Assembly (NCBI GenBank): GCA_023362775.1
Contig: JALMGJ010000011.1
Span: 25,053,501-25,117,500, forward strand
DNA length: 64,000 bases
Reading direction: 5' to 3'
DNA from: Charina bottae
Taxonomy: Eukaryota > Chordata > Lepidosauria > Squamata > Charinaidae
How positions within the stretch are numbered: position 1 is the stretch's first letter; each line of letters opens with the position of its first letter. The position numbers and the translations under genes are program-made. The notes beneath the pieces were generated by a model. The model saw only the letters and a program-made list of their open reading frames with translations. It was not told the origin of the DNA and did not search any database. This document shows, piece by piece, positions 34,801 through 44,498 of this stretch.

Positions 34801-35049
34801 CCTGGAAGTATTAGCAAGCAGTGATTCAGTTCCTTACACAAAATCTCCGGGCAAAGCTGGTGGGGGAAATTCAGTGAAGGTGATTTCCTTGCTGTGGATG
34901 GTAGATTGAAAAACAATGCCACCAATCATAAGGTCTCCTAGCTTATGGTGCTTGTGATATGGAGGGTGTGGATGACTGATGCTGCACCTGTGAGTCTTGC
35001 ACACCACATGAGAAAGCAATACTAGTAGTAAGACCAATAAAATTGCCAT
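17940..35049 (-). CDS. V2R: V2R gene B, complete six-exon vomeronasal type-2 receptor
   Basis: This is a complete, open V2R: 212+292+861+228+127+902 nt = 2622 nt, 873 codons plus TGA. Order: signal peptide (about residues 1-17), Venus-flytrap domain (to about 531), a nine-cysteine linker (exon 5 and start of exon 6) and a seven-helix domain (about 602-860). The seven-helix part has the family C intracellular motifs [39 protein letters not shown] and PKCYII. All five introns have GT/AG borders and matching phases. The receptor would bind peptide or protein cues at the vomeronasal neuron surface and signal through a G protein; the ligand cannot be read from sequence. Intron 5 carries a 3.2-kb BovB and intron 2 carries a Sauria SINE, an L2 fragment and a solo LTR. 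None disrupts an exon. Confidence 0.95.
19101..22287 (-). mobile_element. Near full-length BovB (RTE) LINE in V2R-B intron 5
   Basis: A 3.19-kb insertion with a 10-bp TSD, CTAAATCTAT, at 19091-19100 and 22288-22297. The 3' tail (5'-TTGTTGTTCAGTCGTTTAG on the plus strand) is the typical BovB end. Encoded parts are the apurinic-type endonuclease ([15 protein letters not shown]), linker and RT. It is a different subfamily from the other copies in the window ([14 protein letters not shown]). Confidence 0.95.
19110..22186 (-). pseudogene. BovB ORF (endonuclease + reverse transcriptase), nearly intact
   Basis: From 21722 to the end at 19110 there is one frame of 871 codons, broken only by TAG at 19911-19913 just before the [15 protein letters not shown] active site. 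The N-terminal endonuclease part (to 22186) is in another frame after a small deletion at ISE/KWTG near 21815. Motifs: [68 protein letters not shown] and YADDT. The few lesions suggest a fairly recent copy. Confidence 0.92.
22380..22690 (-). other. Unrecognised segment with a 90-codon open frame
   Basis: Lies just left of the 5' flank of the 19101-22287 BovB copy. The minus strand is open from 22652 to 22380. The sequence is less AT-rich than its surroundings (CGATCACTCGTAGCCGAGTA, CCGGGTGGGAGACGGTCATG). It looks like a decayed interspersed repeat, but I cannot name it. Confidence 0.35.
22889..22925. repeat. (TTTAA)n microsatellite
   Basis: Seven tandem TTTAA units in V2R-B intron 5. Confidence 0.9.
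23025..23151 (-). CDS. V2R: V2R-B exon 5 (cysteine-rich linker)
   Basis: 127 nt, acceptor TTTGCTAG, donor GTAAAG, leaving one base into exon 6. It encodes [15 protein letters not shown] and [11 protein letters not shown]. Its six cysteines belong to the nine-cysteine linker of family C GPCRs. Confidence 0.94.
24828..24910 (+). mobile_element. Short L2 3' tail
   Basis: Contains ACCGCCCAGGGTCCCTCCTT and GGGGGAGATGGGTGGGATAT followed by (AAAT)n. Only the 3' stem-loop and tail remain. Confidence 0.65.
25847..26140 (+). mobile_element. L2 3' tail flanked by (ATT)n and (TTG)n
   Basis: An (ATT)n run (25850-25886) precedes about 200 nt ending in GAACCGCCCAGGGTCCCTGA and GGGGGAGATGGGTGG. (ATT)n and (GTT)n follow to 26140. 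The L2-like tail is clear; the rest is AT-rich. Confidence 0.6.
26785..27012 (-). CDS. V2R: V2R-B exon 4
   Basis: 228 nt, acceptor TTGATTCAG, donor GTAATA. It encodes [15 protein letters not shown] through WHNWFNQ. Fully open and in phase. Confidence 0.94.
27474..28334 (-). CDS. V2R: V2R-B exon 3 (ligand-binding domain core)
   Basis: 861 nt, phase 0 at both ends; first codons [15 protein letters not shown], last DFWQ before GTAATG. It contains HFKWTWVG, the NGTE sequon and [20 protein letters not shown]. It is more diverged from A and C than exon 6 is. Confidence 0.96.
28335..30224. other. V2R-B intron 2, left part
   Basis: Pyrimidine-rich parts (28880-29110) resemble V2R-C intron 2 (56510-56760), so this is duplicated intron sequence. 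No exon-like sequence is seen. Confidence 0.45.
30225..30419 (-). mobile_element. Sauria-type SINE
   Basis: Inverted copy: GCCTTAACCACTACACTAGA and CAGCTGGCTTCGTGCCCAAG, then GCAAAGGCAAACCACTTTC on the minus strand. Confidence 0.8.
30770..31247 (-). mobile_element. Old L2-type LINE fragment
   Basis: Minus-strand pieces: [34 protein letters not shown] (31039-31239) and [15 protein letters not shown] (30870-30910), matching the L2 RT region between motif A and the thumb. Stops and frameshifts are frequent. It directly abuts a solo LTR. Confidence 0.6.
31248..31506 (+). mobile_element. Probable solo LTR (259 bp)
   Basis: Starts TGTAATGGTATG and ends GGAAGGCTGACA. The flanks GGTAT and GATAT form a 5-bp TSD with one mismatch. 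AATAAA lies at 31445-31450. Family unknown. Confidence 0.6.
32373..32664 (-). CDS. V2R: V2R-B exon 2
   Basis: 292 nt with acceptor CTCATTGTAG and donor GTAAGA after CCACAG. It encodes [22 protein letters not shown] and ILDIYKIPQ. Two TAG triplets (32697-32699 and 32712-32714) are in frame just upstream but fall in intron 1 with this acceptor. Confidence 0.93.
33945..34670. repeat. Paired interspersed repeats in V2R-B intron 1
   Basis: Counterparts of the pair at 8385-9060: CAACCTTCCCCAACCAGATA at about 33954, and CCTCAATCTGGGAACCTTCC at about 34535. A (TG)n patch lies at about 33800-33827. The rest of intron 1 shows nothing recognised. Confidence 0.6.
34838..35049 (-). CDS. V2R: V2R-B exon 1 (signal peptide)
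   Basis: The ATG at 35049 opens a signal peptide ([17 protein letters not shown]). HRCSISHP and GDLMIGGI follow, then PGDF and a phase-2 GTAAGG donor. 212 nt. Confidence 0.93.
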
Positions 35050-35519
35050 TCTCGGGACAAGACACTCATCAATAACCCTGCTTTTTTATCTCTTAAGGCA
35101 TAGCTATTAACATTTCTGTGGTTCACACTGCTTGACTTGAAAGAGTTTCATCTGCTAGCAAAATCTGAACCTTGGACTATCCTGCAGAGATACTGTTCAT
35201 CTTACCTGTCCATAATCCCACCCTTTCTCCCCCTCTAAATGGTATTGTTATTTGTGTATATATCTCTCAAGGGTGAAGAAGCAATTCTCTCACAATTAAA
35301 AGTTTTGCTAGTGGGCAGTGAAATCCAACAACAACAACAGTGAAATCCACAGGGATTTGGAGAAGTAGCAGAATTAAATGCAGTCATTTCAATTCCCAAA
35401 TAGGATGATAACTATTAAGAGACAGCTTGATTCCCTATGGTATTTCTGAAGAAACTGTGTTTCTCAAAGTTGAGCAAGTATTTTCTCTTCTACTCAGGTA
35501 GGAAGGGATATTTTGGCCT

Positions 35520-35817
35520 AGATCAAGAATGGGCAACTTTTTTTGCCAGTTGAAGGCCCACAAATAAACATCTGTGAGAAGGTTGAGGGCCACATCATGA
35601 AAGTTGGTAACACAGATGGGTCAGGCTGAGATTTGTGTTCGTGAGTTTCCCTTTGTTTGGAGAAGGAGTCTGGGGATGTCTACATCAAAGTGCCAGAACC
35701 TAGTCAAACTTGTGTTAGGTTGTTTTAAAATTGTTTTTCTTATTATTATTGGCTTTTATGTAGTTTGTGAGCTGCCAAGAGTCATATAGCAAGTGGGCAG
35801 CCATATAAATGTAACAA
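35520..35817 (+). repeat. Interspersed repeat ending in an L2-like tail
   Basis: Starts near AATGGGCAACTTTTTTTGCC and ends GAGCTGCCAAGAGTCATATA, GTGGGCAGCCATATAAATG. The tail is L2-like; the body is unrecognised. Confidence 0.45.
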
Positions 35818-36151
35818 CCAAACAAAAGTTGTAGTTTTCTTGACCACAATAGGGGAGTGGGTTGTCATTCTCTTCTGCAGCTTTTTTTTTAAAAAAATTC
35901 CAGTGTAGCACACAGCTGTGATGTTCCTTGGGGTTCCCTTTTCAAATATTAACAAAATTGAACCTGCATAATTAATGGGCACAAGCAAATTTTGGCAAGT
36001 GCTGCCACCTACACAGATGTTTTCCATTTTTGTCTTTGTACATTATCTGTCTTTTTAAAAATTATTAAACATTTTTTTAAATGAAAAGATACACAATAAA
36101 ACGGAAACAAGAAGAAACATAAAATGCAAATGAATAGACAAGAGATTTACA

Positions 36152-36260
36152 AGCCAGTTTGGCCTAGTGGTTAAGGTGCTGGGCTAGAAACCAGGAGTGT
36201 GAGTTCTAGTCCCGCCTGAGGCATGAAAGCCGGCTGGGTGACCTTGGGCTGTAATCATAC
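36152..36260 (+). mobile_element. Sauria-type SINE fragment
   Basis: The tRNA-like head AGCCAGTTTGGCCTAGTGGT through CCGGCTGGGTGACCTTGGGC, then unrelated sequence. Confidence 0.8.
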
Positions 36261-36575
36261 CAAATCATTGCAAAAAAATGTCAGCTATGCTGATGATTAC
36301 AACATCAAGCAAAACTTGAATCAACAATACAAGGCCAATTCAACCTAGCCTGAACATTTTAGTCAGGGTTGGAGATGACTAAATATGTGCATCAAACACA
36401 CATATAATTCTTTCAGTAGTAACAATTGAATCTTGAATCTTGTCACTTGTATGACAGTTTTTGTTTTCTTCTCCTCTCTGTCTCATAGTGGAAGGATATA
36501 AAGTGTATCTACCAACAATACATTTATATTATACATCGGTATCCTATGAGGTTGATATCATCTTCATGTTTCATA

Positions 36576-36930
36576 GAGCCAGTTTGTTCTAGTGGTTAAG
36601 GCACCAGACTAGAAACCAGGAGACTGAGACTTCTAGTCCTGCCTTAGGCATGAAAGCCGGCTGGGTGACCTTGGGCCAGTCCCTCTCTCTCAGCCTAGGA
36701 AGGAGCCAATGGCAAACCAGGAGACTGAGAGTTCTAGTCCCGCCTTAGGCATGAAAGCCGGCTGGGTGACCTTGGGCCAGTCACTCTCTCTCAGCCCAAC
36801 TCTCCTCACAGGGTTGTTGTTGTGGGGAAAAGAGGAGGAGGAAGGAGTATTAGGTATGTTTGCCGCCTTGAGTTATTTATAAAAATAATAAAAAAGGTGG
36901 GATAAAAATTAAATAAATAAATCATAAAGT
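36576..36930 (+). mobile_element. Sauria-type SINE with internal duplication
   Basis: Full copy from GAGCCAGTTTGTTCTAGTGG to TTGCCGCCTTGAGTTATTTA and (AAAT)n. The segment AACCAGGAGACTGAG to GGGCCAGTC occurs twice in tandem (about 36616-36682 and 36715-36782). Confidence 0.85.
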
Positions 36931-37369
36931 TGAATAAAATGGAAAAATTAAATAAATGTTTTCAGTCTAATATTAATGTTATGTAAATAAATTGCTTTAA
37001 AACTGAAGATCATTGTTAAAATCAAATTAATATACAAGTATCAATACGAGTAATCAGCACAGTATGAATCATAAAACACAGAGAAAAATTACAGTATTTT
37101 CTATCTCATCAATAAGAAATCTATCCTTATTTAACAGATCATCCAAGGCTTAAATCATTCAATTGTGTAGACCAGTAAAACATTTTTCAGCCACTTAGTG
37201 AAATCATGATGTTTCCACTCATATGGAAAATGTATTGCTAAAAAGATCTCATTCTAGATATGAAATATGAAAATATAGCAGTGCAATTTTTTGAAAGTGA
37301 GATCAATAAACCATAAATACAAAGGGAATTTAATCATATCTATTCTAGATATTGTATCCATTGTAATAG

Positions 37370-37757
37370 TGTGAGGTGCTCCACTCCGTTGTCTTAATAA
37401 ACGTTTCTCTCAAGTAATCGACAAGGCGAACGTACTAAGCAGTAAACGTTTTATTAAAGTACATGAAGTTCACACGAAAGAAAGACTTGAGTAATTTGAT
37501 TTAGGCAAGGCTTGACATTTTAAACATTCCCAATCCCTGAGGCTTCCCCCTCCCCATTCCTGGTTTCCCGGACCCATGTTATGTTAATGTCTCTGGGTAC
37601 TCAGACAGCCATCACTGGTGATGGGTGGTGGGGTGTTCAGAGTTTGGTGTTAATGGGTTTCTGTCCTCCGGCTGCGTTGTCACTTGCATGTCTGTTTCCT
37701 TTCCCCAATCCACATACGAGTCTGTCTCGGTGGCAGGACTCTGCCAGAGTTCTGACA
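37370..37757 (-). mobile_element. Solo LTR (388 bp), minus strand
   Basis: On the minus strand it runs from TGTCAGAACTCTGG to GAGCACCTCACA. A perfect 5-bp TSD, AATAG, lies at 37365-37369 and 37758-37762. The minus strand carries an AATAAA signal near 37453, about 80 nt before the end. Confidence 0.78.
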
Positions 37758-37762
37758 AATAG

Positions 37763-38491
37763 ATTCACTCATAGATAGTTAGCTTGTCATATAACAATAA
37801 GGCTACAGGAGAGGTTTGGAATTTTGAGATTACACTGTGGGTATTCTCACAAAATATTTGTCATGATGGACAAACCAATCACAAAACAAAATACAGTACT
37901 GGACTATAGCTACCGAACATTCAACTTTTTAAGAATGAACTTGGGGTCTGTGAATAACTGAGAGATGTCTTTAGGGGGTAAATATGTTTTGGATTACAGT
38001 ACTTGAGCTTTTAAATTAAAAGAATATGAAAATAATAGAATCAGATGGAGCAAGAAGAGGAGAAATTTCAAGTACACCAGTGCTTCAGTGAGAACCCAAA
38101 TAAAATGTTCTCTAGTTAGGTTTATGTTAGAGCAGTTGTCCACTGGTTCTACTTTCAGATCTATTTTCTGTTGTTGGTAGCTCTCCAGTCTGTTTCTGAC
38201 TTACTCTACAAAATTTACCCATGGCCCATCACCAGGAACATGCTCATAGCATTATGATCCTCTTCTCATCAGCTATCATTAGGAAGAAATTGGGCAGTAC
38301 AAAAATACTGAATGTCTTTTGAGAAGAGCTGTTGAAAAAGCAGATAATGTTTTAAGAAAGAGAAGAATAGAAAGGATACAACTTTCCAATTCTTCAGTTA
38401 GGAAATAGTTGAAGATTTGTAAATTCTTCATTTACAAAACCATTTACAAAAATTTGTAAATAGGGCAGTAGCTAAGGGAGTTTTCAAAAAT
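37763..38491. other. Spacer between solo LTR and BovB nest
   Basis: AT-rich sequence in which I recognise nothing. Confidence 0.4.
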
Positions 38492-41057
38492 ACCATTTTA
38501 TATCTCCAGCAAAGGAGATTGTTAGCTTGTCGTGGTGCTGGAGCTTGAGCACCTCAATGATGCCATGAGCTAAACCGTGAAGGGATACCCAAGATGGGAA
38601 GGTCATGGCAGAGAGGTCGGACTAAATACGATCCCTGGGGAAGGTAACGGCAACCCACCCCAGTATTCTTGCCATGAAAACTAAATGGATCAGTACAACC
38701 AGCAATACGTTGGTATATGTTGGTATACCATCGGAAGATGGGACTTCCAGGTCGGAAGATGGTTAAAATGCTACTGGGGAGGAACAGAGGATAAGTTCAA
38801 CTAGCCACAGATGTGACGACGCAGCTATCTCAAAGCCAAAAGGATGGCTAGCGGCCGACGGTGCTGGTGGTGAACGACAAATCCAATGTTCTATAGATCA
38901 ACACACCATAGGAACCTGGAATGTAAGATCTATGAGCCAGGGCAAATTGGATGTGGTTATTTGTGAGATGGCAAGATTAAATATAGATATTTTGGGTGTC
39001 AGTGAACTGAAATGGACTGGAATGGGCCACTTCACATCAGATGACCACCAGATCTACTACTGTGGACAAGAGGACCACAGAAGAAATGGAGTAGCCTTCA
39101 TAATTAATAATAAAGTGGCTAAAGCAGTGCTTGGATACAACCAAAAAATGATAGAATGGTCTCAATATGAATTCAGGGTAAGCCATTTAACATCACAGTG
39201 ATCCAAATATATGCCCCAACCACAGATGCTGAAGAAGCAGAAGTAGATCAGTTCTATGAGGATCTGCAGCACCTACTGGATAATACACCAAAAAGAGATG
39301 TTATTTTCATTACAGCAGACTGGAATGCTAAGGTGGGTAGTCAAATGACACCTGGAATTGCAGGTAAGTATGGTCTGGGAGAACAAAATGAAGCAGGACA
39401 TAGCCTTATAGAATTTTGCCAAGACAACTCACTGTGCATAAAAAACACTCTCTTCCAACAACCTAAAAGATGACTTTATACATGGACTTCACCAGATGGT
39501 GGACACCGAAATCAGATTGACTACATGCTTTGCAGGCAGAGGTGGCGGACACCTATACGGTTGGTAAAAACAAGACCTGGAGCTGACTGTAGTTCAGATC
39601 ACGAACTTCTTATTGCAAAATTTAGAATCAGACTAAAGAGAATAGGGAAGACCCACAGATCAGTTAGATATGAGCTCACTAATATTCCTAAGGAATATGC
39701 TTTGACGGTGTGGTCAGTGAGTTAGAGCCAGACATCCTGAAGAGTAAGGTTGAATGGGCCTTAAGAAGCATTGCTATTAACAAGGCAGCAGGAGATGACG
39801 GAATCCCAGCTGAACTGTTTAAAATCTTGCAAGATGATGCTGTCAAGGTGATGCATGCCATATGCCAACAAATTTGGAAAACACAAGAATGGCCATCAGA
39901 TTGGAAAAAATCAACTTACAGTATATCCCCATACCAAAAAAGGGAAACATTAAAGAATGTTCAAACTTTCGAACAGTGGCACTTATTTCACATGCCAGTA
40001 AGGTAATCCTCAAGATCCGGCAAGGTAGACTCCAGCAATTCATGGAGTGAGAATTGCCAGATGTACAAGCTGGGTTTAGAAAAGGTAGAGGAACTAGAGA
40101 CCAAATTGCCAATATCCACTGTATAATGGAGAAAGCCAGGGAGTTTCAGAAAAACATCTATTTCTGTTTTATTGACTATTCTAAAGCCTTTGACTGTGTG
40201 GATCATAACAAATTGTGGCAAGTTCTTGGTGGTATGGGGATACCAAGTCATCTTGTCTGCCTCCTGAGGAATCTGTATAACAACCAAGTAGCAATGGTAA
40301 GAACAGACCACGGAACAACGGACTGGTTTAAGATTGGGAAAGGAGTATGGCAGGGTTGTACACTCTAACCCTACCTACTCAACCTGTATGCAGAAGACAT
40401 CATGCAACATGCTGGGCTTGATGAATCTAAGGCTGGAGTTAAAATCGCTGGAAGAAACATTAACTATCTCAGATATGCAGATGATACCACTTTGATGGCT
40501 GAAAGCGAGGAGGAGCTGAGGAGCCTTATGACGAAAGTGAAAGAAGAAAGTGCTGGGTTGCAATTAAACCTCAAAAAAACCAAGATTATGGCAACCAGCT
40601 TGATTGATAACTGGCAAATAGAGGGAGAAAAAGTGGAGGCAGTGACAGACTTTGTATTTCTAGGCGCAAAGATTACTGCAGAAACTGACTGCAGCCAGGA
40701 AATCAGAAGACGTTTTCTTCTTGGGAGGAAGGCAATGTCAAATCTCGATAAAATAGTTAAGAGCAGAGACATCACACTGACAACAGAGGTCCGCATAGTT
40801 AAAGCAATGGTATTCCCCGTAGTAACCTATGGCTACGATAGCTGGACCATAAGGAAGGCTGAGTGAAGGAAGATAGATGCTTTTGAACTGTGGTGCTGGA
40901 GGAAAATTCTGAGAGTGCCTTAGACTGCAAGAAGATCAAACCAGTCCATACTCCAGGAAATAAAGCTAGACTGCTCAGTTGAGGGAATGACATTAAAGGC
41001 AAAACTGAAGTACTTTGGCCACATAATGAGAAGACAGGATACCCTGGAGAAGATGCT

Positions 41058-43366
41058 TGTTGTTTATTCGTTCAGTTGTTTCCGACTCTTCGTGACTTCA
41101 TGGACCAGCCCACGCCAGAGCTTTCTGTCGGCCGTCACCATCCCCAGCTCCCCAATGGTTGAGTCCGTCGCCTCCAGAATACCATCCATCCATCTTGCCC
41201 TTGGTCGGCCCCTCTTCCTTTTGCCTTCCACTTTTCCTAGCATCAGCTTCTTCTCCAGGGTATCCTGTCTTCTCTAGTTCCTAATTTGGTCTCTAGTTCC
41301 TCTGCCTTTTCTAAACCCAGCTTGTACATCTGGCAATTCTCGCTCCATGAATTGCTGGAGTCTACCTTGCAAGATCTTGAGGATTACCTTACTGGCATGT
41401 GAAATAAGTGCCACTGTTCGATAGTTTGAACATTCTTTAATGTTTCCCTTTTTTGGTATGGGGATATACTGTAAGTTGATTTTTTCCAATCTGATGGCCA
41501 TTCTTGTGTTTTCCAAATTTGTTGGCATATGGCATGCATCACCTTGACAGCATCATCTTGCAAGATTTTAAACAGTTCAGCTGGGATTCTGTCATCTCCT
41601 GCTGCCTTGTTAATAGCAATGCTTCTTAAGGCCCATTCAACCTCACTCTTCAGGATGTCTGGCTCTAACTCACTGACCACACCGTCAAAGCTATCCCTGA
41701 TATTATTATCCTTCCTATACAGATCTTCAGTATATTCTTGCCACCTTTTCTTGATCTCTTCTGCTTCTGTTAGGTCCTTGCCATCTTTGTTTTTGATCAT
41801 ACCCATTTTTGCCTGGAATTTACTTCTGATATTTCTAATTTTCTGGAAGAGGTCTCTTGTCCTTCTTATTCTATTGTCTTCTTCCACTTCCACGCATTGC
41901 TTGTTTAAAAATAATTCCTTATCTCTTCTGGCTAACCTCTGGAATTTTGCATTTAATTGGGCATATCTCCCCCTATCAATGTTGCCTTTTGCTTTCCTTC
42001 TTTCTTGGGCTACTTCCAGTGTCTCAGTAGACAGTCAACTTGCCTTCTTGGTTTTCTTTTTCTTTGGAACATTTTTTGTTGCTGCCTCCTGAACAATGTT
42101 GCAAACTTCTATCCATAGTTCTTCCGGGACCCTACCTACTAAATCTAGTCCCTTAAATCTATTCTTCACCTCCACTGCATATTCCTTAGGAATATTAGTG
42201 AGCTCATATCTAACTGATCTGTGGGTCTTCCCTATTCTCTTTAGTCTGATTCTAAATTTTGCAATAAGAAGTTCGTGATCTGAACTACAGTCAGCTCCAG
42301 GTCTTGTTTTTACCGACTGTATAGATGTCCGCCACCTTTGGCTGCAAAGGATGTAGTCAATCTGATTTCGGTGTCGACCATCTGGTGAAGTCCATGTATA
42401 AAGTCGTCTTTTAGGTTGTTGGAAGAGAGTGTTTGTTATGCACAGTGAGTTGTCTTGGCAAAATTCTATAAGGCTATGTCCTGCTTCATTTTGTTCTCCC
42501 AGACCATGCTTGCCTGTAATTCCAGGTGTCGTCTGACTACCCACCTTAGCATTCCAGTCTCCTGTAATGAAAATAACATCTCTTTTTGGTGTATTATCTA
42601 GTAGGTTCTGCAGATCCTCATAGAACTGATCTACTTCTGCTTCTTCAGCATCTGTGGTTGGGGCGTATATTTGGATCACTGTGATGTTAAATGGCTTACC
42701 CTGAATTCGAATTGAGATCATTCTATCGTTTTTTTGGATTGTATCCAAGCACTGCTTTAGCCACTTTATTATTAATTATGAAGGCTACTCCATTTCTTCT
42801 GTGGTCCTCTTGTCCACAGTAGTAGATCTGGTGGTCATCTGATCTGAAGTGGCCCATCCCAGTCCATTTCAGTTCACTGACACCTAAAATGTCTATATTT
42901 AATCTTGACATCTCACCAATAGCCACATCCAATTTGCCCTGGCTCATAGATCTTACATTCCAGGTTCCTATGGTGTGTTGATCTTTAGAACATCGGATTC
43001 GTAGTTCACCACCAGCACCGTCGGCCGCTAGCCGTCCTTTCGGCTTTTAGCTAGCTGCGTCATCATATCTGGGGCTAGTTGAACGTATCCTCTGTTCCTC
43101 CCCAGTAGCATTTTGACCATCTTCCGACCTGGGAGTCCCATCTTCCGATGGTATACCGCCATATCTTTGGTTGTACTGATCCATTTAGTTTTCATGGCAA
43201 GAATACTGGGGTGGGTTGCCATTACCTTCCCCAGGGATCGTATTTAGTCTGACCTCTCTGCCACGACCTTCCCGTCTTGGGTGTCCCTTCACGTTTTAGC
43301 TCATGGTTTCATTGAGGTGCTCAAGCTCCAGCACCATGACAAGGTAACGATCTCCTTTGCTGGAGG
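41058..43366 (-). mobile_element. Inverted BovB nested inside the host BovB
   Basis: The TSD GAGAAGATGCT (41047-41057 and 43367-43377) shows this copy landed inside the 3' part of the plus-strand BovB. Both ends are full length. The middle is deleted: the 3' tail (41058-41272) jumps directly to the RT start (about 41275). Endonuclease blocks are well preserved (42035-42947: [20 protein letters not shown]). It shares the 5-nt ACAGT insertion in the RT start with its host. Confidence 0.93.
41275..42947 (-). pseudogene. BovB endonuclease/partial RT ORFs of the nested copy
   Basis: Three minus-strand reading blocks: 42723-42947 (MSQGKLDVAIGEMSRLNIDI), 42035-42748 (endonuclease core with [18 protein letters not shown] and SDHELL) and 41384-41893 (linker to RT start, ending in the frameshift). 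The palm domain with the YADD box is deleted, so it is dead. Confidence 0.88.
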
Positions 43367-43628
43367 GAGAAGATGCTAATGCTAGGGAAAGTGGAAGGCA
43401 AAAGGAAGAGGGGCCGACCGAGGGCAAGATGGATGGATGATATTCTGGAGGTGACGGACTCAACCTTCGGGGAGCTGGGGGTTGCAATGTCCAACAGGAA
43501 GCTCTGGCGTGGGCTGGTCCATGAAGTCACGAAGAGTCGGAAGCGACTTAACAAATAAACAACAACAACCATTTTATATATGCATACAGAAAGAACTGTA
43601 GATGAACTTTTTTGATAAAGGATGCAGA

Positions 43629-44498
43629 GATTTATTTCCATGAATCTTTTCTCCATATTAGATATTCTTCCTTATTCAATTCAGGTCATATCATAATATA
43701 TAATTTACAGTAGGTAGAAGTGCAGTCTACTATCCCAGCACTTGAAGCTGAGATGGAGAAAATATCTACCGCAACCACCTGTTTTCCACTTGATGTTCTA
43801 GTAGGTTGGAACAAAGCATAACTAAATATTGCAAAATGTCAAAATATTGAAAGTAATAAAATTGGTTTCATTGAAAATGTCAGGTAGCTTCTTTACATAC
43901 CGTAGAAAGCTAGAGTAGTGGATACCAATATCTGGGAATGAAAGAAAAATTGCCAACCATGCAATAGTTGTAATAGTCCTTTGGGGGAGATGGAGCGGTG
44001 ATAGAAATCGAAAGAAAGAAAGAAAGAAAGAAAGAATAAATGAATAAATGATAACTCGCTTGCATAAGGGAACATGAAAGAACAATATAATTGAACAATT
44101 TTCCGCTTGTCCACTACCTCCTTATGGATCCTGGTTTGGTGGCCATGAATGCTAGGATCATCATGATAATTTCTGCCAGTGAGGAAACAGGAAATAATAC
44201 TGAAGGAGATGGTCCTAAAGGCAATCTGTCAGAGGATATAATATAGAGAAGAGGCAGAGGAGGAGGGAAATGAGAATGCAAGTGTGGCTGGCCCTGGTTA
44301 TTAGCTATGATGATAAGAGTGTTGTGTTTCATAAATGTTCCCAGAACTAAAGCAGTGATCAAAGGAAAGGAACAAGAAAAGAAAGCCAAACTGACCCCTA
44401 AAGGTTCCTCATGAAAATAAGAAACTTATCATCTTGGCAATACATGAATCCTACTTGGACTTCTACTTACCTAGTTTCTACCTGAACATTCATGACAG
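43629..44498 (-). pseudogene. Decayed V2R exon 6 (relic D)
   Basis: Minus-strand remains of a seven-transmembrane exon between genes B and C. Recognisable blocks in order are a damaged N-terminal linker (44440-44498), helix 1 with ANNQ (about 44280-44390), MATKPGS near 44115-44150, a helix 4 segment (CSLMQAS, about 44050-44090), and helix 6/7 pieces with the usual C-terminus near 43640-43700. The reading frame shifts several times. Extracellular loop 2 and helix 5 are missing, with an (GAAA)n tract at about 44008-44036 in their place. No exon 1-5 partner was found nearby, so this is a dead fragment, not a splice form. Confidence 0.85.

Larger units (their letters stand above)
38932..43558 (+). 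pseudogene. Broken BovB ORF of the host copy
   Basis: Blocks: endonuclease start SQGKLDV (38932), [15 protein letters not shown] (39198), RPGADCSSDHELL (39570), VVSELEPDILKSKVEWAL after the deletion (39710), then RT with [15 protein letters not shown] and [11 protein letters not shown] (40054-40866). Stops and a 5-nt insertion (ACAGT, near 39918) disrupt the frame. The last codons, KSRKRLNK, resume after the nested element and end near 43558. Confidence 0.88.
38504..43567 (+). mobile_element. BovB LINE (host copy), split by an inverted BovB
   Basis: The plus-strand BovB starts at CTCCAGCAAAGGAGATTG and ends at AACAAATAAACAACAACA. The 12-bp TSD ACCATTTTATAT lies at 38492-38503 and 43568-43579. 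Its own sequence is 38504-41057 plus 43378-43567; the part between is the nested inverted copy. The endonuclease region (38932-39700) is broken by stops and frameshifts. About 0.5 kb between endonuclease and RT is deleted near 39700. The RT (39710-40930) has several lesions. Confidence 0.93.
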
